From assembly GCF_030816195.1 (NCBI RefSeq), contig NZ_JAUSXS010000001.1:2627501-2691500 (forward strand): a DNA stretch of 64,000 nt. Direction: 5' to 3'. Source of the stretch: Pseudomonas sp. W4I3. GTDB lineage: Bacteria; Pseudomonadota; Gammaproteobacteria; Pseudomonadales; Pseudomonadaceae. How positions within the stretch are numbered: position 1 is the first letter of the stretch; each line of letters starts with the position of its first letter. Made by a program: the position numbers and the translations under genes. The notes below the pieces were generated by a model. The model was not told the origin of the DNA, made no database searches, and saw only the letters and a list, made by a program, of their open reading frames with translations. Below, piece after piece: positions 10,264-19,481 of the stretch.

Positions 10264-11592
10264 TCAATCCCATAACAGAATTTGCAGGTTCGACTTGACC
10301 GGCACGGTCAGCCCATTGGTACCGCTGACCGGTGTTTGTGTGCCGCGCAACGGGTCGTACAGGGTGGCGCTGGTCAGGCCCGGCAAGTGCGCGTTGCCGC
10401 CACGCGCCGACCAGAAAAACCACAGCTTGCGGCCATCGGCGCGGGTCCAGCCGATGCTGAACAGGCCGTCGGGCGACTGGTCGGCGGCAGGCGGGTCGCC
10501 GGGGGTCAGTTGCGGCCCACTGACGTCGAGGAAATTTTTCAAGGCGGTGTAGACGGGCTTGGGCTTGGCGTCGATATCGAGCAAGCCATAGGAACGGTCG
10601 CGCACGCTGGCGCGCTGGTCGAGGTCGCTCAGGGTGAACAGGAAAATCTTGTCGAAATCCAGCGCGCTCATCAGTGCCAGGCGGCGTATCACGTAGTCGG
10701 CCTGGCCCTGTTGGGTGATGATGTCCTGGGCTTCCTTGGGCCCGGTGTAGTTCGACCAGCCCCACTCGGTGCTCCACAGGGTTTTCACGCCGCTGGCGCG
10801 CAGCTTCTGGTTGAGCGCGGTGGTCTTGGCCACGAAGTCGAGGTTGGCCGGGTCGTTGCCTTCGGGCAGTTGGGTATAAGGGTGGTAGGACATCACCGTA
10901 TTCAGGCTCGGCACGCCGAGTGCGCCAAGGGCGTCGAGCATGGTCTGCCCGTTGGGCATTTCGCTGAAAAACGCCATGCCGGCCGCCACCACCGGTTTGT
11001 TCGGGTTGACCGCGCGCAGTGCGGCGGCGGTGGTGCTCAGCAGCCTGGCATAGCCGGCCGGGTCCGCCGCCGGGCGCCAGAAGCCCAACAGGTTCGGCTC
11101 GTTCCACACCTGCCAGGCGTCGACGCTGGGGTAGCGCTGGGCCAACAGGGCCATGCGAGTCGCAAATACATTCGGGTCCTGCGGCGGGTACTGGTCCTGA
11201 TAGGGGGCACCCGCCGGCGCGGTGGTGATGAACGGCGCCGAGCCGACCAGATAGAACACCGACTTGAGCTGGTTGTCTTTGAGCTTGGTGACTAACTCAT
11301 CCAAGGTTGCCACTTGGTATTGGTCGGCGGCGGGCTCCAGCCGGTCCCAATGCAGGTCCAGGCGCACCCACTCCAGGCCCAGTTCTTTGAGGCGGTCGAT
11401 CTGCAGTTGGTAACGCTCGGGGCTGAACCACAAAAACTGCGCATTCACCCCCAGGAAGTCTTTCCACACCACCACCTTGTTGCCCTTGAGCACATGGTTC
11501 TCGGCGTCGGCCGGGCGCCCCCAGATAAAGGCGGTCAGGCCCAGGGCCGCGACCAGCGCAAGGGTGGCGAAGTAGGTACGTTTACGCGCCAT
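10264..11592 (-). CDS. pslG: Psl glycoside hydrolase PslG (GH39-like endoglycosidase)
   Basis: A 442-residue protein with an N-terminal hydrophobic anchor or signal (residues 5-24) and a TIM-barrel glycoside hydrolase domain. The acid/base motif WNEPN places Glu at residue 165, and TEWGWS places the nucleophile Glu at residue 276. These are the catalytic residue numbers reported for P. aeruginosa PslG, and the total length is the same. This supports both identity and start, as does AGGGAG 8 bases upstream. PslG is a periplasmic endoglycosidase that cuts Psl and influences biosynthesis and biofilm dispersal. The pslF stop overlaps its start by 11 bases. Confidence 0.92.
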   Translation of the reverse strand: MARKRTYFATLALVAALGLTAFIWGRPADAENHVLKGNKVVVWKDFLGVNAQFLWFSPERYQLQIDRLKELGLEWVRLDLHWDRLEPAADQYQVATLDELVTKLKDNQLKSVFYLVGSAPFITTAPAGAPYQDQYPPQDPNVFATRMALLAQRYPSVDAWQVWNEPNLLGFWRPAADPAGYARLLSTTAAALRAVNPNKPVVAAGMAFFSEMPNGQTMLDALGALGVPSLNTVMSYHPYTQLPEGNDPANLDFVAKTTALNQKLRASGVKTLWSTEWGWSNYTGPKEAQDIITQQGQADYVIRRLALMSALDFDKIFLFTLSDLDQRASVRDRSYGLLDIDAKPKPVYTALKNFLDVSGPQLTPGDPPAADQSPDGLFSIGWTRADGRKLWFFWSARGGNAHLPGLTSATLYDPLRGTQTPVSGTNGLTVPVKSNLQILLWD

Positions 11593-12772
11593 ACGGGGCT
11601 CCCTCTATGGCTTGCTCGAACAACTGCTTGAAGCGCTGCGCGGTCAGCGGCCAAAGGCGTTCGCGGCCGATGGCCGCGGCGCGTTCGGCCCAGTCCTGGG
11701 CCAGTGTCGGCGTATGGGCCAGGCGCAGCAATTGCTCGGCCAGCGCGGCCACATCGCCTTCGCGGAAGATCGCGCCGTTACCGCTGGCGACTTCTTCGGC
11801 AAACGCCCGGGCATCGGAGGTAATCGCTCCGCGCCCACACGCGGCGGCCCAGGACAAGGCGCCACTGGTGCCGCGCTGACGGCCGAGCAGGCCGAGTTTT
11901 TTCGATTCGCGATACGGCAGCACCATCACATGGTGGGCCTGGATCGTTTGGGCAATTTCGTCGGCCGGCAAGTTGAGCCGCCAGTCGATGGAGCCGGCCA
12001 GGCCGAGGTCGGCGATCTGGCGGTTCAACTGCTCCAGGTAATTACCGCCCGCGCCAAACGCCATTTCGGCGGCAGTGCCACCGGCCAGGGTCAGGCGCAC
12101 ACGGTCACGCAATTGAGGGGCTTGCTTGAAGACAGCGGCCAGGGCCTGCAACAGGTCTTCAATGCCTTTGCCACGGTAGATAAAACCAAAATACAGCAGG
12201 TGCAGCGTATCCAGCGGTGGCAGCGCCACGGCTGCGATGGCCAGGTTGGCGTGGTTGATCACCGCCACTTTGCCGGCAGGCAGTTGCATGCGCTGGCTCA
12301 GACAGTCAGCGCCCAGGCGGGTGAGGGTGATCAGCCTGGTCAGGCCACGGGCGACATGGCGTTCTTCGCGCAGGGTCAAGGGGTCTGCCAGCACCACTGC
12401 CGCCTGCGGCAATGGGCTGGGCAGGCGCTCCAGCAGGTTGAGCGGGAAGGGCAGTTGCTCGCGCCGCCATACGATGCGTTCGGGGTCATGCACGGTGGCG
12501 GTCAGCGGCAGCTTCGGGTAGGCCTTGCGCAACTCGCGCAGGGCCAGGAACTCTCCCAGGCGCCCGCCGCCCAGCTCGGCGTGGACCAGGTCCACGCCGC
12601 GCCAGTCGAATGCGGCGATGGCCTGCTTGATCGCCGCGCTCGAGCCTTCCACGCCATTCAACGGTGTCACCACCGTCACGCCCAACTGCTCCAATGCCGT
12701 CTTGAAATGGTTCGCGTAATCGGCGATCCCATTCTTTTCCGGTGGCAAAGGCGCGAGCAGGGCGATGCGCAT
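11582..12772 (-). CDS. pslF: Psl glycosyltransferase PslF (GT4)
   Basis: A 396-residue GT-B glycosyltransferase starting MRIALLAPLPPEKNGIADYA, with the ENGIADY acceptor-site loop typical of the family. The donor domain spans roughly residues 200-380 and has LLYFGFIYRGKGIEDLLQAL. The usual E-x7-E is replaced by a less typical segment (RGTSGALSWAAACGRG), so the donor pocket may differ from PslI. It is predicted to act at the cytoplasmic membrane in repeat-unit assembly. The start overlaps the pslE stop by one base and the end overlaps pslG by 11 bases, pointing to strict co-translation. Confidence 0.85.
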   Translation of the reverse strand: MRIALLAPLPPEKNGIADYANHFKTALEQLGVTVVTPLNGVEGSSAAIKQAIAAFDWRGVDLVHAELGGGRLGEFLALRELRKAYPKLPLTATVHDPERIVWRREQLPFPLNLLERLPSPLPQAAVVLADPLTLREERHVARGLTRLITLTRLGADCLSQRMQLPAGKVAVINHANLAIAAVALPPLDTLHLLYFGFIYRGKGIEDLLQALAAVFKQAPQLRDRVRLTLAGGTAAEMAFGAGGNYLEQLNRQIADLGLAGSIDWRLNLPADEIAQTIQAHHVMVLPYRESKKLGLLGRQRGTSGALSWAAACGRGAITSDARAFAEEVASGNGAIFREGDVAALAEQLLRLAHTPTLAQDWAERAAAIGRERLWPLTAQRFKQLFEQAIEGAPYGA

Positions 12773-14763
12773 CAGAACGCCCCCCGGTATTTGGCGATGG
12801 TCTGCAGCACCTTGGCCGGCACTTCGAATTTACGCCGGTTGATGATGATGCCATCGACTTTGCCGAAGGCTGTGTTGAGGATCGACAGCGCGTGCTCCAC
12901 CACGGGTACCGTGCTTTTCTGGGCTTCCACCACCAGCGCGATCAGGTCGGCGCGCCGCAGGTTGACGAACGCATCGCGGTTGTCCAGCAGCGCGGAGGCA
13001 TCCAGCAGCACCACTTCGCCCGGCTCGGCGGGAGCAGCCCCGCCGACGCGCACGGTGATGCCATTTTCCTGGAGCAGTTGGCGCAGTTGCTCGACCACGA
13101 AGGTCACCCCTTCACCGTGGCGCGCCGAGGTCAACCCGAGGGTCAGGCCGCGTTCGGCCACGCGGTCCAGCTGCAGCAGGCCGTACAACCGGTAGATGCT
13201 CGCATTGAACGCATTGGTGCCTTGCGCGGTGCTGGTGTCCAGCTCCGGCAGGGTGGTCCACAGCGGCAGGCCGAACTTGCGTTCCACCAGGCCGCCATCG
13301 TGAATGCGCTGGTCGAGCAGGTAGCACAGGTAGATCACCAGCAGGCCGACGACGATGGCGAACGGAATCGCCAGCAAGAGCATCAGCAGGGTTTTGGGGA
13401 AGATACGGCCTGGGTTCAGGGTGGCTTCCTCGATCACCGCGATGTTGCTGATCTGGCTGTTATCCAGCTCACGGTCGATACGCGATTTTTCCAGGTTGTC
13501 CACGTACAGCGCGTAGTTCCGCTCGGTGGCACTCAACTCACGGGACAGGCGCGCCAGCTCCGGTTCAATCTCCAGGGCCTCCTTGCGTTGCGCTTCGAGG
13601 TTGACCAGTTGTTTCTGCTGTTGCACCAGTTGGGTACGCAACGCCAGGTTGTTGCTGGATTCATCGAGCAGCACGCGCTGCAAGTGAATTTCCAGGGTGT
13701 TCGGCGCGCGGTTTTCCGAGCTTTGCACGGTGTTGCTTTCACTGGCGACCTGGGCCTGCATTGCCCGAATCGACGCATCCAGGGCTTTGACCGGCGGCGC
13801 GTTATCGGTGTAGGTGCGCATCATGTCGGCTTTTTCCAGCAGCTTCTGGTTAAGCAGACGACGCAGATCCTGCTGCTGTGGGTTCAGCGCGATCTGGCGA
13901 ACCGTGGTCACTTCCTTGGGCTGCGTCTTGAGCTGGGTACGCGTGCTATCAAGGGCGCTGTCCGAGGAGGCGATCAAGCGCGTGGTGTTGAAGGTCTCGC
14001 CGCGCAGCACGTTGATGCGCTCGGACAAGTCTTCCAGGCGGTCGGTGATGCTCGCCGCGCCGATCTGGTTCAAGTGGGCAAGGATCTGCTCCTTGTAGCT
14101 CTTGATTTCGGTGGCGCTGTTGGACACCTGGCCTTCATAGAAGGCGTAGAGGCTTTTGCGCCCCAGGGCCTGGGTGCGTTCGTTGATGTAGGTTTCGACC
14201 CAACTCTTGACCACCGCCTGGGCGATCTCGGGGTCGCTCCACTTGAAGCTGATGTCCATCACGGTGGACCCGGCCGCGTGGCTGACTTCGAAGTTCTTCT
14301 CCAGGCTCGCGGCGAGGCGCTCCACTGGTGTGGTCTGTTCAATGACGCCCACGGTTTCCAGCACCACGCGCACCCCGTCGAACACCGCGCCGATGCCGTT
14401 TTTGACGTAGTACTTGGTGCGTTTCCAGATGCCTTCCGGCGGCGGCATTTTGTCGATGACTTCCAGGTAATGCTCAGCCACCGCACGCACGATCGGGCGA
14501 CCGGTCAGCAGGCGTTCCTCATCGACAATCGGGTCGCGCTGGGTGCTGGGCATGACCAGCGCCTGGCGGTTGCTGATCTCGATCGGCAGCGTCGAATCAC
14601 GCCCCGGCTTGACCAGCAGACGCGCGGTGGATTCGTACTTGGCGGGCAGCAGGAAGGCCCCCAGCAGAATGATCACCAGCGCCGCGATGGCCGCCAGCTT
14701 GAACTCATGCCGGAAGATGAAGAACAGGCGCAGAAGATCGCGAAAAGAACGGATCTCGATCAT
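12772..14763 (-). CDS. pslE: Psl chain-length/co-polymerase protein PslE (Wzz plus degenerate BY-kinase domain)
   Basis: A 663-residue inner-membrane protein. It has an N-terminal Wzz domain with a membrane segment (residues 18-43, then PAKYESTARLLVKPG), a long periplasmic coiled coil (about 170-410), a second membrane segment (about 430-460) and a cytoplasmic domain resembling tyrosine autokinases. The nucleotide-binding loop reads TSARHGEGVT with no Walker A lysine, so kinase activity is doubtful. It is expected to set chain length and couple polymerase to export through PslD. AAAGGAG precedes ATG 14763, and 14 bases separate it from pslD. Confidence 0.88.
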   Translation of the reverse strand: MIEIRSFRDLLRLFFIFRHEFKLAAIAALVIILLGAFLLPAKYESTARLLVKPGRDSTLPIEISNRQALVMPSTQRDPIVDEERLLTGRPIVRAVAEHYLEVIDKMPPPEGIWKRTKYYVKNGIGAVFDGVRVVLETVGVIEQTTPVERLAASLEKNFEVSHAAGSTVMDISFKWSDPEIAQAVVKSWVETYINERTQALGRKSLYAFYEGQVSNSATEIKSYKEQILAHLNQIGAASITDRLEDLSERINVLRGETFNTTRLIASSDSALDSTRTQLKTQPKEVTTVRQIALNPQQQDLRRLLNQKLLEKADMMRTYTDNAPPVKALDASIRAMQAQVASESNTVQSSENRAPNTLEIHLQRVLLDESSNNLALRTQLVQQQKQLVNLEAQRKEALEIEPELARLSRELSATERNYALYVDNLEKSRIDRELDNSQISNIAVIEEATLNPGRIFPKTLLMLLLAIPFAIVVGLLVIYLCYLLDQRIHDGGLVERKFGLPLWTTLPELDTSTAQGTNAFNASIYRLYGLLQLDRVAERGLTLGLTSARHGEGVTFVVEQLRQLLQENGITVRVGGAAPAEPGEVVLLDASALLDNRDAFVNLRRADLIALVVEAQKSTVPVVEHALSILNTAFGKVDGIIINRRKFEVPAKVLQTIAKYRGAF

Positions 14764-14777
14764 GGGATGTCGCTCCT

Positions 14778-15578
14778 TTAGTTACTGCCGCCGCTGGTTC
14801 GGGTGTAGTTGTAGCCAACCCCGATCGACTTGGTGAATGGGATCAGTTGGTTCAGGTAGGTATCCACGCCCTGGATGCGCTCGCCCACATTGGATTTGGG
14901 CACGAACACCACGTCACCGCGTTGCAGAGGCACTTGTTTGCGCCCGTTGGGACCGGTCTTGAGGTATTGGCTGAAGTCCAGGAAGTAGGCGCGGTAAGTG
15001 CCCTGGTTATCCTCGCGCAGCAGCGCAACCATGCTGGCGTTGCCCGCCGGGTTGACCCCGCCGGCGCCGACAATGGCTTGCTCCAGGGTGTTGGCCGAGG
15101 CGATCGGCACCGTGGACGGGTTGTTCACCGCGCCGCCGACGATGATCGAATTGCCCGGCGCCTGGTTGATGTTCACCGTCACCCGCGGCTCGCGATACAC
15201 CGGCGCGAGCTTGTTGCTCAGCTCGTTCGCCACTTCCCCCGGCGTGCGTCGGGCCACCTGGATCGGGCCCAGGAACGGGTAGTTGATCTTGCCGTCGGTC
15301 TGCACCGTGTACAGCGTCAGCTCATAGATCGTGCTGACGTTGAACGCCGACAGTGTCGGCATTTCCCCGGCATCGCGCACGATGCGCAACTGATCGCCGA
15401 TGCGGATGCGTTCCACCGCCGGCGGTAGCTGGGCCAGTTGGTCGAGGGCGCGCTTGCCGTCCTCGACGGTCTTGCCGTCAGGCGCGACGATGCGTGCGGG
15501 TGTATTGCAGGCGGCCAGGGCCATCATGGCCAGGACGAGCAGGGTTCGTTTCATCAAATAGGACTTCCTGTAGGTCAT
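14778..15578 (-). CDS. pslD: Psl export lipoprotein PslD (Wza/OPX-like)
   Basis: A 266-residue polysaccharide export lipoprotein. A lipoprotein signal ends in LAAC (Cys 24). The following Poly_export and SLBB-like domains include IRIGDQLRIV, YPFLGPIQVARRTPGEVANEL and VNINQAPGNSIIVGGAV. OPX proteins form or gate the outer-membrane exit channel for exopolysaccharide. ATG 15578 is preferred because GGAGGTGAG lies 8 bases before it; an in-frame ATG at 15593 would place that ribosome site inside the gene. It begins 5 bases after the pslC stop. Confidence 0.88.
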   Translation of the reverse strand: MTYRKSYLMKRTLLVLAMMALAACNTPARIVAPDGKTVEDGKRALDQLAQLPPAVERIRIGDQLRIVRDAGEMPTLSAFNVSTIYELTLYTVQTDGKINYPFLGPIQVARRTPGEVANELSNKLAPVYREPRVTVNINQAPGNSIIVGGAVNNPSTVPIASANTLEQAIVGAGGVNPAGNASMVALLREDNQGTYRAYFLDFSQYLKTGPNGRKQVPLQRGDVVFVPKSNVGERIQGVDTYLNQLIPFTKSIGVGYNYTRTSGGSN

Positions 15579-15583
15579 GATGC

Positions 15584-16495
15584 TCACCTCCAATAACCGG
15601 GGAACATGCTGATGCGCCGCTTGAGGGCGAGGGGTAGCCGACGTTCCTGATGGCCCAGCCGATAGCCGAGCAACTTGAACGCGCTGCGCACCAGTACTTC
15701 GGGTACGCGGTGCAATGCACCGGCTGCGCGCAACGCCGCGAGTTCAGCCAGTACATAGCGTTTACCTTCACCGCCGGCATCGCCAAAGGCCTGGCGTATC
15801 CACGGTTCGCGACCGTAGAACACGCCAATGTCGAAGTAACGGTGAAACTCATCCATGAGTCGGTAATCGTGGGAGTGGTACACCTGCGCGGAGGCGGCGT
15901 AGCGCACGGTGTAGCCTTCGATCAGCATGCGTGCCGCGACGTAGGCGTCTTCGCTGCCGATGACATCGGCGGGGAAGCCACCCACGGCGTGCAAGGCGCT
16001 GCGCCGGTACGCGGAAAACGAGTCGGAGCTGAAACAGGTCTTGATCCCCAGTTCCGGCGCATCGGCCAGGCGCTTGCTGCGGCTTTGGGCCGGGTAATTG
16101 AAATGTCGCGACTGCGCGCCCAGCACACCGGCATCGGGGTGTGGCAGCTGGCGTCCATAGGCGACGCCGTTGAGCGGATCCTGCTGCAATTCAGCGATCA
16201 GGTTGGCGAAGGTCTCGGGAGTGGCGGGAATGGCGTCCTGGGTCATCACGATCAGGGCATCGCCGCTCACCTGCTCACTGGCCCAGCGTCGCGTACCGCC
16301 GTGGTTGAAGGTGCGGGCGTCGATCACCTCGACCCGTGCGCCGTAGTCGCGAAAGCGCGCCACGGTGTCATCGCTGGACGCGCTGTCGACCACCAGCATC
16401 TCGTCCGGTTGCAGGGTTTGCATCTTCAGCGCAGGCAACAGCCGCGCCAGATGGCTGGATGCATTGCGGGTCGGAATGATCAGTGAGGTGCGCAT
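15584..16495 (-). CDS. pslC: Psl glycosyltransferase PslC (GT2)
   Basis: A 303-residue GT-A family 2 glycosyltransferase. It opens MRTSLIIPTRNASSHL; the nucleotide-binding residues are in MLVVDSASSDDT (near 35-45) and the metal/acceptor region includes MTQDAIPAT and IGSEDAYVAARM. It transfers a nucleotide-activated sugar to the growing lipid-linked Psl unit at the inner leaflet. Only one base separates it from the pslB stop, so it is surely co-transcribed. Length matches the family. The donor (GDP-mannose, UDP-glucose or dTDP-rhamnose) is not evident from sequence. Confidence 0.86.
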   Translation of the reverse strand: MRTSLIIPTRNASSHLARLLPALKMQTLQPDEMLVVDSASSDDTVARFRDYGARVEVIDARTFNHGGTRRWASEQVSGDALIVMTQDAIPATPETFANLIAELQQDPLNGVAYGRQLPHPDAGVLGAQSRHFNYPAQSRSKRLADAPELGIKTCFSSDSFSAYRRSALHAVGGFPADVIGSEDAYVAARMLIEGYTVRYAASAQVYHSHDYRLMDEFHRYFDIGVFYGREPWIRQAFGDAGGEGKRYVLAELAALRAAGALHRVPEVLVRSAFKLLGYRLGHQERRLPLALKRRISMFPGYWR

Positions 16496-16496
16496 G

Positions 16497-17957
16497 TCAC
16501 TTCTTCACTTCGGCAGGCGCACGCCCATAGATGTCATCGAAACGCACAATATCGTCTTCGCCCAGGTACTCGCCGCTCTGCACCTCGATCATCACCAGGT
16601 CGATGATGCCGGGGTTGGTCAGGCGGTGTTTGTGCCCGGCCGGTATATAGGTGGATTCGTTGGCGTTGATCAGGAATTCTCGCTCGCCGTTGGTGATCTG
16701 TGCTGCGCCGCTGACCACCACCCAGTGTTCGCTGCGGTGATGGTGCATTTGCAGCGACAGCGACGCCTGGGGCTTGACCACGATGCGCTTGATTTTAAAG
16801 CGGCTGCTTTCCTCCAGCACGGTGTAGGTGCCCCACGGCCGGGTGACGGTGCGGTGCAGGCTGAAGGCCGGATGGTTCTGGCGCTTGAGTTCGGCCACGA
16901 TGTAGCGCACGTCCTGGCTGCGGTGAGCGTCGGCGATCAGCAGCGCGTCGGGCGTGTCGACAATGATCAGGTCACGCACGCCGACGGCGCCGAGTACGCG
17001 CTTGGGCGAGTCGATGTAGCAGTTGTGCACGTCATGCAAAATCGCTTCGCCATTGACCTGGTTGCCCTGGGCATCGCTGGGCGTGAGTTGGCGCAGGGCT
17101 TCCCAGGAACCTATATCGCTCCAGCCGATATCGCACGGCACCACGGCCACTTGGCTGGATTTCTCCATCAGCGCCACGTCAATGGAAATGTCCGGCGCAC
17201 TGCCGAATGCGTCACTGTCCAGTTCGCGCTGGCGCGAGGTTTTGTTTTGCAGGAGCTGGCTGTGCTCAAGGGCTGCACGTGCGGCGATCAGCACGTCGGG
17301 CGCATGGGTGTCCAGTTCATCCACCAGCGTGCTGGCCTTGAAGCAGAACATGCCCGCGTTCCATAGGTGTTTGCCGCCGTCGAGGTAGGCTTGCGCGGTG
17401 GCCAGGTCGGGCTTTTCGACAAAGCGTTTGACGCGGTTGCCCAGGCGCAGTGCTTCGCCTTTTTCGATATAGCCAAAACCGGTTTCCGGGTGGTCGGGTT
17501 GAATGCCGAAGGTCACCAGGTAGCCCGCTTCGGCCAGGTCGCGGGCCTGGGCGACGGCGTCGGCAAATGCGGTTTCATTGAGCACCAGGTGGTCGGCGGG
17601 CATCACCAGCAGTTGCGCGTCGCCACCGAAATGCTCCTGCACATGCAGCGCCGCCACGGCAATCGCCGCTGCGGTGTTGCGCCCGAAGGGCTCGAGCAGC
17701 AGGTCCAGGGGGAGGTGGGCCTTGTTGACTCCACGGTAGTCATCCAGGGTGCGAAACAGCAGGTCGCGGTTGGTCACCGTGAGCACGTTCTCCACACCGG
17801 GTAGGCGGGCGGCGCGCTGAAAGGTTTTCTGCAGCAGGCTCTGGCCGTCGCGCATGCGCATGAACGGCTTGGGCATGTTCTGCCGCGATACCGGCCACAA
17901 GCGCGTGCCCGAACCACCGGAAATGATGCAGGGAATTAATCCGTTGAGGGTATTCAT
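16497..17957 (-). CDS. pslB: Mannose-1-phosphate guanylyltransferase / mannose-6-phosphate isomerase PslB
   Basis: A 486-residue bifunctional type II PMI/GMP enzyme. The N-terminal pyrophosphorylase domain carries IISGGSGTRLWPVSR (about residues 13-27) and FVEKP. The C-terminal cupin isomerase domain has PWGTYTVLEE and LQMHHHRSEHWVVVSG. It makes GDP-mannose, the main Psl sugar donor, from fructose-6-phosphate-derived mannose phosphates. The ATG at 17957 overlaps the pslA stop (TGATG) with AAGGAAG upstream; the TTG three bases earlier is not needed. Homologues AlgA and WbpW do the same chemistry for other polymers. Confidence 0.92.
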   Translation of the reverse strand: MNTLNGLIPCIISGGSGTRLWPVSRQNMPKPFMRMRDGQSLLQKTFQRAARLPGVENVLTVTNRDLLFRTLDDYRGVNKAHLPLDLLLEPFGRNTAAAIAVAALHVQEHFGGDAQLLVMPADHLVLNETAFADAVAQARDLAEAGYLVTFGIQPDHPETGFGYIEKGEALRLGNRVKRFVEKPDLATAQAYLDGGKHLWNAGMFCFKASTLVDELDTHAPDVLIAARAALEHSQLLQNKTSRQRELDSDAFGSAPDISIDVALMEKSSQVAVVPCDIGWSDIGSWEALRQLTPSDAQGNQVNGEAILHDVHNCYIDSPKRVLGAVGVRDLIIVDTPDALLIADAHRSQDVRYIVAELKRQNHPAFSLHRTVTRPWGTYTVLEESSRFKIKRIVVKPQASLSLQMHHHRSEHWVVVSGAAQITNGEREFLINANESTYIPAGHKHRLTNPGIIDLVMIEVQSGEYLGEDDIVRFDDIYGRAPAEVKK

Positions 17958-19396
17958 CAATAGACTTCCTTGGTGGAAAGGACGGCCGGGACCGTCATGA
18001 AAACGATGTACAAGTCAAACCACACCGACCATTTGGAGATGTACTCCAGGTCGTACTCGACGCGTTTTTGAATTTTGAACAAGGTGTCGGTTTCGCCCCG
18101 GTAGCCGTTGATTTGCGCCCAGCCGGTGATGCCTGGCTTGACCCGGTGCCGAGAGCTGTATTCGCTGACCGCCACTTCGAAAGGGATGCCCGCCGCCTTG
18201 GTTGCGGTGGCGTGGGGGCGTGGGCCGACCATGGACATGTTGCCCTGCAGTACGTTGAACAACTGCGGCAACTCGTCGATGCTGGTTTTGCGAATGATGC
18301 GCCCGACGCGGGTGATGCGCGGGTCCTTGCGGGTGGTCTGGCGTTCGGCGGTGAAGTCGCTCTGGTCGGTGAACATCGAACGGAACTTGAAGACGCGGAT
18401 TTCATTATCGTTGTAGCCATAGCGGTTCTGGCGAAACAGCACCGGGCCCTTGGAATCGAGCTTGATCGCGATGGCCGTCAACAGCATCACCGGCGACAGC
18501 ACCACCAGCGTGATGCTGGCCAGCAGCAGGTCTTCGCAGCGTTTGATAAAGGGCGACCAGCCGCGCAGCGGCAGCTGTGAGGTGTTGAACATGAGGATGC
18601 CGCCCACATCGGTGATGCGGCTGTGGCCGTAGCGCAGAGCGGCCATGTCCGGCACCAGCATCACGTTCACCGACATCTGCCGCAGGCGATTGACCAACCC
18701 ATGGATACGCTGCTCGGCGGCCCAGGGCAGGCAGATCATCACTTGGTTGACCTGCTCGGCGCGGATCAGCTTTTCCAGGTCGCGGGTATTGCCCAACAAG
18801 GGCAGGCTGCTCAATTCCTTGGGAATGCGTTCGGTGCGGTCGTCGATGAAGCCAATGAGGCCGGAGCGGATATCGCCATTGCGTTGCAGGTGGTCGGCGA
18901 CGTGCACGGCCGTGTCGGTGAAGCCCAGGATCACCGTGCGTTGCAGGAATTTGCCCTTGCGCATCAGGTTGCGGTACAGGCGCAGCATCACCAGGCGCTC
19001 CAGGCAGAACAGGCCAAGGCTGGCGAAGTACCACACCACCAGATTGCGCGGGTTCAACTGCGGAAACACCTGCAGAATCTGGTACATGAACAGCAGGATG
19101 CAGAACGCCGATGACCAGGCCACGATGTTGGCGCGCAGGCGCAAGCGGTTGCTGAACAGCTCTTCGGAATAGATGCCCAAGGCCTGGAACAGAATAATCG
19201 TCAAGACCGCGAAAAACAGCAGCAGCCCCAGGAAGTGCGAGCGCATCTCTGAGTCCATCGGGTCGAGGAAAATCGCCAGGACCAGCGGTGGCAAGATGGC
19301 GGTCAGTCCATGGACCAACTTGACAAAAACAACAAAAAATTCAACAAAGCCGGCCCGGGTCAGAAACAGACTGACAACTGATGACTTCTCGCGCAT
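17957..19396 (-). CDS. pslA: Undecaprenyl-phosphate glycosyl-1-phosphate transferase PslA
   Basis: A 479-residue polyprenyl-phosphate hexose-1-phosphate transferase, the initiating enzyme of Psl assembly. About four N-terminal membrane segments and a CoA-binding-like domain (residues 140-250) precede another membrane segment and the catalytic bacterial sugar transferase domain (RVFKFRSMFTD, KTSIDELPQLFNVLQGNMSMVGPRP). ATG 19396 is preferred: GAGGGATG lies just upstream, whereas the ATG at 19411 has none. First gene of the operon, it is preceded by a leader of about 190 bases with probable FleQ and RsmA/E sites. Confidence 0.92.
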   Translation of the reverse strand: MREKSSVVSLFLTRAGFVEFFVVFVKLVHGLTAILPPLVLAIFLDPMDSEMRSHFLGLLLFFAVLTIILFQALGIYSEELFSNRLRLRANIVAWSSAFCILLFMYQILQVFPQLNPRNLVVWYFASLGLFCLERLVMLRLYRNLMRKGKFLQRTVILGFTDTAVHVADHLQRNGDIRSGLIGFIDDRTERIPKELSSLPLLGNTRDLEKLIRAEQVNQVMICLPWAAEQRIHGLVNRLRQMSVNVMLVPDMAALRYGHSRITDVGGILMFNTSQLPLRGWSPFIKRCEDLLLASITLVVLSPVMLLTAIAIKLDSKGPVLFRQNRYGYNDNEIRVFKFRSMFTDQSDFTAERQTTRKDPRITRVGRIIRKTSIDELPQLFNVLQGNMSMVGPRPHATATKAAGIPFEVAVSEYSSRHRVKPGITGWAQINGYRGETDTLFKIQKRVEYDLEYISKWSVWFDLYIVFMTVPAVLSTKEVY

Positions 19397-19400
19397 ACAA

Positions 19401-19408
19401 ACATCCCT
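19401..19408 (-). promoter_or_regulatory. Predicted RsmA/RsmE site over the pslA ribosome site
   Basis: On the minus strand the bases just before ATG 19396 read GAGGGATGTTTGT. The core AGGGATGT fits the RsmA/CsrA target core ARGGAUGU and also contains the Shine-Dalgarno bases. Bound RsmA would block ribosome entry. Translational repression of pslA by RsmA is known in P. aeruginosa; the site here is an inference from sequence. Confidence 0.55.
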
Positions 19409-19481
19409 CATTGCACACCAAGGTCGCTCTGCGGCCGCTCAATTGAGCAGGCAGCGCGCTACATCTGGTTAAAACGCAACC

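Noticed and set aside
10274..11107. Open frame extending pslH upstream through pslG
   Set aside because: It is in another frame of pslG, whose catalytic motifs are intact; pslH begins at 10255.
12742..14781. 679-codon frame on the plus strand
   Set aside because: Antisense of pslE and rich in Gln/His/Arg, typical of a shadow frame.
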